A stretch of DNA of 8,513 nt from positions 1 through 8,513 of the forward strand of contig CANJSR010000195.1 of the NCBI GenBank assembly GCA_947476855.1, given 5' to 3'. This DNA is from Acetobacteraceae bacterium. Its GTDB lineage: Bacteria; Pseudomonadota; Alphaproteobacteria; Acetobacterales; Acetobacteraceae. Each line of letters starts with the position of its first letter. Position 1 is the stretch's first letter. Below, piece by piece: positions 1-5,030 of this stretch. The notes beneath the pieces are model-generated. The model saw only the letters and a list, made by a program, of their open reading frames with translations, was not told the origin of the DNA and searched no databases. Position numbers and translations under genes: made by a program.

Positions 1-570
1 AAGGACGCGCTTTACTGCGACCGGCCGGACAGCCTGCGCCGGCGGGCGGCGCGGACGGTGCTGGACCATCTGCACCGCTGCCTGACCACCTGGCTCGCCC
101 CCGTGCTGTGCTTCACGGCCGAGGAAGCCTGGTGCGCCCGGTTCGGGGAGGACAGCAGCGTGCACCTCCAGACCTTCCCGGACATGCCGCACGCATGGCG
201 CGACGACGCCCTGGCCGCGAAGTGGGAGCAGATCCGCGCCATCCGCCGCCGCATCACCATCCCGATCGAGGAAGCCCGCGCCGCCAAGACGATCGGCGCC
301 TCGCTGCAGGCGAACGTGACGCTGAAACTGGCGCCGGATGAGGCGGAACTGCTGAACGAAGCGGAATGGGCCGAGGTCGCCATCGTCTCCGGCGTTCATT
401 CGGTGGCTGGGGAGGGCGACGAAATGGCCGCCGTCCGTCCGGCCGAGGGCGAGAAATGCGCCCGCTGCTGGAAGGTGCTGCCGGAAGTCGGGACCCACGC
501 GGCCCATCCGGGCCTGTGCGGGCGTTGTGCCGACGCGGTGGACTCCGGGCTGGTCTGCAAGGCGGTCTGA
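1..570 (+). CDS. ileS: Isoleucyl-tRNA synthetase, C-terminal part (5' end outside window)
   Basis: Reading frame 1 is open from the first base and ends with TGA at 568-570, giving 189 C-terminal residues of a protein of roughly 900 or more. The enzyme charges tRNA-Ile with isoleucine in the cytoplasm. The first part (KDALYCDRPDSLRRR, then TTWLAPVLCFTAEEAW) is typical of the helical anticodon-binding domain of class I Ile/Val/Leu synthetases. The last 40 or so residues hold a zinc finger with two CxxC pairs: CARC at partial residues 153-156 and CGRC at 173-176. This finger is characteristic of the bacterial IleS C-terminus. The HIGH and KMSKS motifs lie upstream of the window. In many proteobacteria lspA follows ileS, but here non-coding repeats follow. 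The identification is secure. Confidence 0.95.
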   Translation, partial: KDALYCDRPDSLRRRAARTVLDHLHRCLTTWLAPVLCFTAEEAWCARFGEDSSVHLQTFPDMPHAWRDDALAAKWEQIRAIRRRITIPIEEARAAKTIGASLQANVTLKLAPDEAELLNEAEWAEVAIVSGVHSVAGEGDEMAAVRPAEGEKCARCWKVLPEVGTHAAHPGLCGRCADAVDSGLVCKAV

Positions 571-605
571 TCCCGGCCGCCGTTGGGTGGTCGTTCCCCG
601 TCCGT

Positions 606-644
606 GCCGCCAGTCCCCGGACTGGCGGCGGGTCCCCCGGACCC
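606..644 (+). terminator. Two tandem GC-rich hairpins after ileS, probable transcription end
   Basis: The first hairpin has a perfect 10-bp stem, GCCGCCAGTC (606-615) with GACTGGCGGC (620-629), and a 4-base loop. The next base starts a second hairpin, GGGTCC (630-635) with GGACCC (639-644) and a CCC loop. They lie 36 bases after the ileS stop. No T-tract follows, so this is not a textbook intrinsic terminator. It could still cause pausing, protect the 3' end or act with Rho. The structures are read directly from the bases; the role is inferred. Confidence 0.5.
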
Positions 645-716
645 TCAACCCGTCTTCCCTGCTGCTCGGCCCGCCGCCGCTGATCCTCAACCCGCGTTCC
701 CGGACCTCTCAACCCG
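644..716. repeat. Nonamer CTCAACCCG repeated three times
   Basis: CTCAACCCG occurs at 644-652, 686-694 and 708-716, with start spacings of 42 and 22 bases. The first two copies are followed two or three bases later by TTCCC. No function is recognised. It may be degenerate dispersed-repeat sequence belonging to the same repeat-rich spacer. Confidence 0.45.
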
Positions 717-718
717 TC

Positions 719-740
719 GTGGCGGCCGAAGGGCCGCCAT
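719..740. repeat. Palindromic repeat A (diverged member of the family at 782-815 and 867-900)
   Basis: TGGCGGCC (720-727) pairs with GGCCGCCA (732-739) around a GAAG loop, with a possible G-T wobble outside the stem. Read on the minus strand the element begins ATGGCGGCC and continues into CACGACGGG. This resembles the ATGGGCGGG...CATGACGGGG layout of the next palindrome, so it is probably a more diverged relative. Confidence 0.55.
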
Positions 741-781
741 CCACGGCTTCGCGCTTCTGGGAACCCAGACCCCGTCCTCTC

Positions 782-815
782 CCCCGTCATGGGCGGGCTG
801 GACCCGCCCATCGCC
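782..815 (-). repeat. Palindromic repeat B, 34 bases, minus orientation
   Basis: The stem is ATGGGCGGG (789-797) with CCCGCCCAT (803-811): 9 bp, perfect, with a 5-base loop. Read on the minus strand, the 34-base element matches element C (867-900, plus strand) at 27 of 34 positions. Four of the seven differences form two compensated stem pairs. Similar dispersed GATGGGCGGGTC-type palindromes are, as far as I know, common between genes in Acetobacteraceae and relatives. The repeat also makes spurious peptide reading frames, so no gene is called here. Confidence 0.75.
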
Positions 816-866
816 TGGGATTCCGTCGCCAGCCGTTGTGCCCCTATGCCAAACGACAGGGTGCGC

Positions 867-900
867 GGCGATGGATGGGTCAAGCCCATCCATCACGAGG
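867..900 (+). repeat. Palindromic repeat C, 34 bases, plus orientation
   Basis: The stem is GATGGATGGG (870-879) with CCCATCCATC (885-894): 10 bp, perfect, with loop TCAAG. It is an inverted copy of element B, starting with the same GGCGATGG. Two neighbouring stem pairs differ from B (G-C to A-T and C-G to T-A) with both strands of the stem changed together. A G8 run (899-906) follows immediately. Confidence 0.75.
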
Positions 901-995
901 GGGGGGAAGGCCGGTGCATCCCCCCACAATTGAAGGGTCGTCCGTCAGCCCCCCGCCTGGGCAACGCTCGCCCCGGGACACACGCCCCCCCCCCG

Positions 996-2588
996 TCAGT
1001 GCCCAGCCAAAATCCGGAACCGCTGGTCATCATCCGTCGCCATCTGGCCAGCCAGATCAACCTCCCACGACAGGTACGCCCGCATCGCGTCCTCGACGTT
1101 CCCGGCCATCTCCCGCGCCCGCAGCCGCGTATCGTCCGCGGTCGTGGCAAGCTTCGTCGCCCCCGCCTCCAGCGGCAGCCCCGCCGCCACCCAGGCCTTC
1201 GTCCCCCCGACCAGAGCCGCCACCCGCGCCCGCCCGGCCCATTCCGCCGCCGCCAGCTCCGCCAGCACCCCGTCCGAGGACGTGAACACGATCAAATCGA
1301 CCTCGGGCAGCATCGGGATGATCGCGTCCAACCGGGACCGAATCCCATACCAGGCGCCCGGAATATGGCCCGCCCGGTAGTCCCGGTGCCAGTCCAGGTC
1401 CACGACCACCGCCGCCCCGTTATCCAGCCGGACCTTCAACGCGGCCTCATCAATCGTCACCGCGTGATCAGTCGACCCAAGCACCACCGGGCTCCAGGGC
1501 CCAACCTGAGTCCCCTCCGCCCGCATATCCACCGTCATCGCCGCCGCATCCCAGCCCATCTGCACCAGCCAATGCGCCGTGATCACCGCCCGCACGCCAT
1601 CGTCATCGACACAGACAACCCGAGCCCCCCAGGTCGCCGCATGCCGGTCCGTCTCCTGCACCAACTGCCCGCCGGGCACGTTCTTCATGTCGGGGATATG
1701 CCCCGCCCGGTATTCCAGCGGGTCCCGCACATCAAAGACATACAGAGTCCGCCGGTCGTCCTCGGCCTGCCAGCGCGCCAGCGTCGCGGCATCGATCCGC
1801 GTCACGCCAAAGCGCGCCGCCACCTTCTCCGCCCGCGCCCGCGCCGCCGCGTGCCCGCCAGCCGAAACCGGCGGCATCCGAGCGGTCTCCCCCTTCAGCA
1901 CATTGAACCCCGACAGATGCCACGCCTGAGTCCCGTTCTGCAGCGACACCACCTTGTTGGGCACCCCGGCGTTGATCAGCGCCTGCGCCCCGATGATGCT
2001 CCGGGTCCGCCCGCCGCAATTCACCACGACCATCGTCTCGGGGGAGCGAACCAGGTCATCGAACCGATACACCAGCTCCGCCCCCGGCACCGAGATCGCC
2101 GTCGGGATCGAATTGTTATAGAACTCCTCGTAGGACCGGCTATCGAACAGCGCGATATCCGCCTTGGTCTCAATCAGCCGGTTCAGTTCCTCGGCCGTGA
2201 TCCAAGGCGTCTCGCACTCATGCTCAACCACCTCCGCGAACGCCTTGCTCGGCACATGCACGCCTGAGTAGATCCGATGGCCGGCGGCCTCCCAGGCCGA
2301 GATGCCCCCGGTCAGCACCGAAACATCGGTATAGCCCAGCCCCGCCATCCGTTCGGCGGCGCGCTCTGCCAGCCCCTCCCCATCGTCGCACCAGACGACC
2401 CGCGTGCCACGCCGAGGAACACATCCATCCACCAGCATCTCCAGCCGGCTGAGCGGCAGGCAAGCGGCCATCAGCAGATGCCGAGCGTCAAAGGACACTT
2501 CCTCCCGCGCATCCAGCAGGGCGATCTCCTGCCCGTCATGCAAGGCGGCCTTCAGGCCGTCGGCGTCGATGGCGCGGATGATGGTCAT
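996..2588 (-). CDS. Four-domain rhodanese-family sulfurtransferase, 530 aa
   Basis: Rhodanese domains move sulfane sulfur through a persulfide on a loop cysteine; the protein is probably cytoplasmic, as no signal peptide is seen. Four domains lie in tandem, roughly residues 1-105, 128-232, 264-368 and 378-472. Domain 1 has Cys67 in WCDDGEG and domain 2 has Cys191 in NCGGRTRS, both credible catalytic loops. Domain 3 reads VVCVDDDGVRA: its Cys326 sits one position before the catalytic slot, which holds Val. Domain 4 reads VFTSSDG, with no cysteine. The last two are probably structural or regulatory. I recall similar four-domain proteins of about 530 residues in other proteobacteria, with the same degenerate domain 3 loop. 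The start is ATG at 2588 because GGAGG (2601-2597) lies 8 bases upstream; an in-frame extension to 2684 is less likely. The physiological sulfur donor and acceptor cannot be read from sequence. Confidence 0.88.
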   Translation of the reverse strand: MTIIRAIDADGLKAALHDGQEIALLDAREEVSFDARHLLMAACLPLSRLEMLVDGCVPRRGTRVVWCDDGEGLAERAAERMAGLGYTDVSVLTGGISAWEAAGHRIYSGVHVPSKAFAEVVEHECETPWITAEELNRLIETKADIALFDSRSYEEFYNNSIPTAISVPGAELVYRFDDLVRSPETMVVVNCGGRTRSIIGAQALINAGVPNKVVSLQNGTQAWHLSGFNVLKGETARMPPVSAGGHAAARARAEKVAARFGVTRIDAATLARWQAEDDRRTLYVFDVRDPLEYRAGHIPDMKNVPGGQLVQETDRHAATWGARVVCVDDDGVRAVITAHWLVQMGWDAAAMTVDMRAEGTQVGPWSPVVLGSTDHAVTIDEAALKVRLDNGAAVVVDLDWHRDYRAGHIPGAWYGIRSRLDAIIPMLPEVDLIVFTSSDGVLAELAAAEWAGRARVAALVGGTKAWVAAGLPLEAGATKLATTADDTRLRAREMAGNVEDAMRAYLSWEVDLAGQMATDDDQRFRILAGH

Positions 2589-2596
2589 GCGGGCGT

Positions 2597-2601
2597 CCTC
2601 C
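2597..2601 (-). promoter_or_regulatory. Ribosome binding site of the rhodanese gene
   Basis: GGAGG on the minus strand, 8 bases before the ATG at 2588. It decides the start in favour of 530 residues rather than the longest open frame of 562. Confidence 0.75.
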
Positions 2602-2612
2602 GTGGCTTTCGG

Positions 2613-2668
2613 GCCAGTATCGCGGGTTCGCCCGGGCTTGGCCACCGGTTGGGGTTTGCCAGTATCGC
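2613..2668. promoter_or_regulatory. Direct repeat GCCAGTATCGC, possible operator pair
   Basis: The 11-mer GCCAGTATCGC occurs at 2613-2623 and 2658-2668, 45 bases apart. It lies just upstream of the rhodanese start, where the minus strand reads GCGATACTGGC twice. A pair of identical 11-mers this close to a start could be a regulator binding site. The spacing is also a multiple of three, so a remnant coding repeat is possible. The role is inference. Confidence 0.3.
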
Positions 2669-2732
2669 CGATTTGGGATATCAATAAAGAACATATGCTG
2701 AACTATTCCGTCCCCGACGCCGCCCCCCCGAT

Positions 2733-2769
2733 CTCCGTGTCCTCCGTGACGCCTCTCTGCTCCTCCGTG
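2733..2769. repeat. CTCCGTG short repeats in the rhodanese/arfB divergent spacer
   Basis: CTCCGTG occurs at 2733-2739, 2742-2748 and 2763-2769, and once more at 2599-2605 overlapping the rhodanese ribosome binding site. Read on the minus strand this is a CACGGAG series, a simple repeat style that, from memory, recurs between genes in several bacterial genomes. The rest of the 302-base spacer 2589-2890 holds an AT-rich patch near 2680-2712, where divergent promoters could lie, and a T6 run near 2825. No gene is seen. Confidence 0.4.
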
Positions 2770-2890
2770 CTATTCCAACCCAGGGAAAACCCGGACCAAG
2801 GCCCCTCCCAGGCGCACACCCTCTTTTTTCGCACGGTCCAACCCCATGTCCGGTGAGAAATCACCCATCCGAAGTGCCCGCTGACCCGCC

Positions 2891-3310
2891 ATGATCCGCA
2901 TCACCCCGAACCTGTTCCTCGATGAGACGGCGCTGGAGGAATCCTTCCTCCGCGCCTCCGGTCCTGGCGGGCAGAACGTCAACAAGGTCGAAACCGCGGT
3001 CCAGCTCCGCCTCGACCTCGACCGCGCGGCCTTGCCCCCCGCCATCCGCGCGCGGCTGGAAAAGCTCGCCGGCCATCGCCTGACCCTGTCCGGCCAGGTC
3101 ATCATCACCTGCCAGCAGCATCGCACCCAGGACCGCAACCGGACCGAGGCGCTGGAGAGCATGATCCGCCTGATCCAGCGCGCCGCCATCGCCCCCATCC
3201 GCCGCGTGCCGACACGCCCGACCTTTTCCTCGAAGAAGGAACGGCTGGAGACCAAGGCCCGCCGGTCCAGCACCAAGCAGACCCGCGGCCGGGTCCGGGA
3301 TCACGACTGA
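2891..3310 (+). CDS. arfB: Alternative ribosome-rescue factor B (peptidyl-tRNA hydrolase)
   Basis: ArfB (YaeJ) enters the A site of ribosomes stalled without a stop codon and hydrolyses the peptidyl-tRNA, releasing the chain independently of tmRNA. The protein is 139 residues, like the E. coli protein at about 140. The catalytic loop SGPGGQNVNK carries GGQ at residues 26-28, as in class I release factors. There is no codon-recognition domain. The C-terminal tail, from about residue 105, is rich in Lys and Arg (SSKKERLETKARR and beyond); in this family the tail lies in the empty mRNA channel and senses stalling. The start ATG gives the family-typical N-terminus MIRITPNLFL, although no strong ribosome binding site precedes it. 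It is transcribed away from the rhodanese gene and towards the TSUP gene. Confidence 0.95.
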   Translation: MIRITPNLFLDETALEESFLRASGPGGQNVNKVETAVQLRLDLDRAALPPAIRARLEKLAGHRLTLSGQVIITCQQHRTQDRNRTEALESMIRLIQRAAIAPIRRVPTRPTFSSKKERLETKARRSSTKQTRGRVRDHD

Positions 3311-3370
3311 TACCAGGCGGCCCTTCCGGCGACTGGTATGCGCGCAGGGTTGGCGTGGCGGCTGCGCGCA
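3310..3370. terminator. Two adjacent hairpins between the convergent arfB and TSUP genes
   Basis: ATACCAG (3310-3316) pairs with CTGGTAT (3333-3339). The first base of the stem is the last base of the arfB stop codon. The self-complementary octamer TGCGCGCA occurs at 3339-3346 and 3363-3370 and can form an 8-bp stem, followed by AAAA on the plus strand. Neither hairpin has a clear T-tract. Their position between convergent ends suggests a shared termination or 3'-protection zone. Confidence 0.45.
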
Positions 3371-3391
3371 AAATCAATAACGCAACGCGCC

Positions 3392-4126
3392 TCAGGTGCC
3401 GATCAGCGCCCGGGCGATCAGCACGACGGCGAGCACGGACAGGACGGTCAGCGCGGTGTTGCGGTGATGATGCGGCTTGGCCCGATGAAAACCCCAGGTC
3501 CCCAGCCAGGAGCCCAGGAACAGAACGGGGGTGGCGACGAAGGTCCAGATCAGCGTGTCCCGGTCGATCAGGCCGGTGATCGACATCGGCACCGTGGAGA
3601 CCATGCCCGACAGCATGAAGAACACCATCGACGTCGCCCGCACGACGACCGCCCCATGCCCCAGCGCCAGCAGATAGACGACGATCGGTGGCCCGCCCAT
3701 CGACGCCAGGCCGCTGATCACGCCCGACAGCAGCCCCACCCCGCCGGCGATCCACCGAGACGGCCGCGGCGGCAGGCGCACCCCGAACCACAGCAGCGCG
3801 ACCGAGGCGGCGATCACGAACCCGATCGCCAGGCGCACCGGATTGGCGGCGAACACGCTCAGAATGGAGATGCCGATGGGGATTCCCACCACCAGCCCGG
3901 GGGTCAGCAGGCCGATCGACCGCCAGTCGCAGGACTTCCAGGCCCCGCGCAGCCCGCCCAGCCCCACCACGACCTGCAGCACCACGACAAAGGGCACCAC
4001 CTGGGACGGCGGCAGCGCGATGCTCAGCAGAGGCACCGCCGCCAGGCCGAACCCGAACCCGGTGAACCCCCGCAGGACCGCCGCCGCGAATACCCCGAAC
4101 AGCACGATGGCGAAGGTCGTCAGCAT
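3392..4126 (-). CDS. TSUP / TauE-SafE family membrane permease
   Basis: This is a hydrophobic protein of 244 residues with about seven or eight membrane segments and two pseudo-repeats. Each repeat carries the family's glycine-rich motif: RGFTGFGFGLAAVP at residues 19-32 and ISGLASMGGPPIVVYLL at 137-153. Family members act in the inner membrane and are linked to export or uptake of sulfite, sulfonates, sulfoacetate and other small organic anions; the substrate cannot be assigned here. The C-terminus has a His-rich loop (HRAKPHHHR). The start is a choice between GTG at 4135 and ATG at 4126. ATG is preferred because GGGG (4138-4135) lies 8 bases upstream of it. The gene stands alone on this strand, and G-runs lie just upstream. 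Confidence 0.85.
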   Translation of the reverse strand: MLTTFAIVLFGVFAAAVLRGFTGFGFGLAAVPLLSIALPPSQVVPFVVVLQVVVGLGGLRGAWKSCDWRSIGLLTPGLVVGIPIGISILSVFAANPVRLAIGFVIAASVALLWFGVRLPPRPSRWIAGGVGLLSGVISGLASMGGPPIVVYLLALGHGAVVVRATSMVFFMLSGMVSTVPMSITGLIDRDTLIWTFVATPVLFLGSWLGTWGFHRAKPHHHRNTALTVLSVLAVVLIARALIGT

Positions 4127-4163
4127 CGCCGACACCCCGGCCGGGGACCCGAGACAGGTCTCC

Positions 4164-4227
4164 GGGGGCCATCCAGGGGAAAAATCTGGGGGTAAATTCC
4201 CGGGTGGATCGGGGGCCGAAATCGGGG
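4164..4227 (+). other. Clustered G-runs upstream of the TSUP gene
   Basis: Six G-runs of three to five bases start at 4164, 4176, 4188, 4202, 4211 and 4224, about 9 to 14 bases apart. They are separated mainly by A/T-containing linkers. They could allow a long-loop G-quadruplex on the plus strand, which is the template strand for the TSUP leader, or simply be a biased spacer. No gene is seen here. Confidence 0.3.
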
Positions 4228-4300
4228 CGGAGCGCCGCGTTGCGGACAGTCGTTACGTGAGTGGATCGTCATCCCAACACACGAAAATACATCCCCGGGG

Positions 4301-4329
4301 TTGCCTAGTTGGTCGAAAACAAGCATTAT
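4301..4329 (+). promoter_or_regulatory. Promoter-like pair TTGCCT-17-CATTAT
   Basis: TTGCCT (4301-4306) and CATTAT (4324-4329) are separated by exactly 17 bases. Each matches four of six consensus sigma-70 bases (TTGACA, TATAAT). They sit in an unusually AT-rich patch (27 G+C of 60 at 4321-4380, against 46 of 60 at 5581-5640). A transcript would start near 4336 and could run through two hairpins into the RlpA-like gene at 4517, giving a leader of about 180 bases. Confidence 0.4.
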
Positions 4330-4358
4330 CATGATCATGGGCTGGGATAAAGACCTTA

Positions 4359-4402
4359 GCGGCACGAAAAAATGCCGCAAATTCACCACTCTGGTGGATT
4401 TT
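4359..4402. terminator. Paired hairpins with terminator-like second stem in a structured leader
   Basis: GCGGCA (4359-4364) pairs with TGCCGC (4373-4378) around CGAAAAAA. Directly next to it, a 10-pair stem is formed by 4379-4388 (AAATTCACCA) and 4392-4401 (TGGTGGATTT) with one T-G wobble and a CTC loop. The second stem ends in TTTT, terminator-like on the plus strand. On the minus strand the same stem is followed within a few bases by T6. It could be a bidirectional terminator, an attenuator for the RlpA-like gene, or the end of a very short RNA from the promoter at 4301-4329. Confidence 0.4.
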
Positions 4403-4516
4403 CGTAAGACAATAGCGGTCGTTTCGGCTGCATTGTCGGGGGGATGTATTCCCTTCACCGCTGAACATCACAGGGATCGGCACAATTTATACCACTTTCG
4501 TCCTCATCGCCGCGCC

Positions 4517-4948
4517 ATGATTAGGCCTTATTTCGTCACCTTCGCCGCTGGCGCCGCGCTCATGCTGCTCCCGGCCGCCGCGTTCGCGGACCGCTCCAAC
4601 CGGGACACGCCCGGACAGGAACGGCAGGCGGAGGCGACGTCAGGGAATTTCCAACTCAGCTGGGCTGGCCAGAACGGCAAGGCCTCGTATTACGGCAAGG
4701 CCCATCACGGCAAACGCACTGCCTCCGGCGTCCGGTTCGACCAGAACGCCATGACCGCCGCACACCCCTGGCTGCCGTTCGGAACCCGTATCCGCGTCAC
4801 CCATGCCGCCACCGGCCGGTCCGTGGTCGTGGTCATCAACGACCGCCTCCCCTCTAAGCGCCGCGTCCTCGACCTCTCCCTCGGCGCCGCCCAGGCCCTC
4901 GGTATCATCCGCCAGGGCGTGGCAACGGTCGACATCACCCTCGCCTGA
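4517..4948 (+). CDS. Small secreted RlpA-like double-psi beta-barrel protein
   Basis: The protein has 143 residues. Residues 1-24 form a Sec signal peptide with likely cleavage after AAAFA; no lipobox cysteine is present, so it is probably a soluble periplasmic protein. Residues 55-143 form the RlpA double-psi beta-barrel: ASYYGKAHHGKRTASG, MTAAHPWLPFGTRIRV, VVVVINDR, VLDLS. RlpA proteins are septal lytic transglycosylases that cut peptidoglycan strands lacking peptide stems. His83 and Asp109 of the usual active site are present. The position of the catalytic Glu (Glu120 in Pseudomonas aeruginosa RlpA, as recalled) is Val72, and the usual NDRGP is NDRLP. The C-terminal SPOR domain is missing. 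Activity is therefore doubtful. The ATG at 4517 is chosen because it starts the signal peptide; the frame stays open upstream to 4301 and no strong ribosome binding site is seen. Confidence 0.85.
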   Translation: MIRPYFVTFAAGAALMLLPAAAFADRSNRDTPGQERQAEATSGNFQLSWAGQNGKASYYGKAHHGKRTASGVRFDQNAMTAAHPWLPFGTRIRVTHAATGRSVVVVINDRLPSKRRVLDLSLGAAQALGIIRQGVATVDITLA

Positions 4949-4989
4949 GACCGCGCCGCCGGCGCTCTCGCCCGACCCGCGTCGTTCCG

Positions 4990-4998
4990 TGCTAGGCT
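4990..4998 (+). promoter_or_regulatory. Extended -10 element before the TTC38-like gene
   Basis: TGCTAGGCT has the extended -10 form TGnTAnnnT, 32 bases before the start codon. No good -35 element is seen at the usual distance, which extended -10 promoters can tolerate. A short GC hairpin (GCGCC 4953-4957 with GGCGC 4961-4965) lies just upstream, after the RlpA-like stop codon. Confidence 0.35.
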
Positions 4999-5030
4999 GA
5001 ACCCCGACATCTCAGGGGGGAGTATCCAGC

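Larger units (their letters stand above)
571..995. other. Repeat-rich non-coding spacer between ileS and the rhodanese gene
   Basis: No convincing gene is present. Reading frames here have low-complexity Pro/Arg-rich translations or run through the palindromes. The spacer separates the convergent 3' ends of ileS and the rhodanese gene. It contains the tandem hairpins, the CTCAACCCG repeats, palindromes A to C, a G8 run (899-906) and a C10 run (985-994). The C10 run ends one base before the rhodanese stop codon. Confidence 0.7.

Noticed and set aside
687..929. Minus-strand open frame of 80 codons with MDGLDPSI-like peptide
   Set aside because: The peptide is a translation of the palindromic repeats at 719-900, has no ribosome binding site, and shows no coding pattern of its own.
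571..995. lspA, commonly found after ileS
   Set aside because: No hydrophobic signal-peptidase II reading frame is present; the stretch is repeats and hairpins.
789..2267. Long plus-strand open frame (492 codons) opposite the rhodanese gene
   Set aside because: Its Pro/Arg/His-rich translation has no recognisable fold and is the shadow of a well-supported rhodanese protein on the other strand. Long antisense frames are expected at this GC content.
2733..2769. CRISPR-like array from the CTCCGTG repeats
   Set aside because: The units are only 7 bases with irregular spacing of 9 and 21 bases, and there are no spacers of constant length.
4253..4483. Possible small minus-strand gene of 76 codons in the AT-rich spacer
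   Set aside because: It has no ribosome binding site and no recognisable motif, and it runs through the two hairpins, so structure explains the region better.
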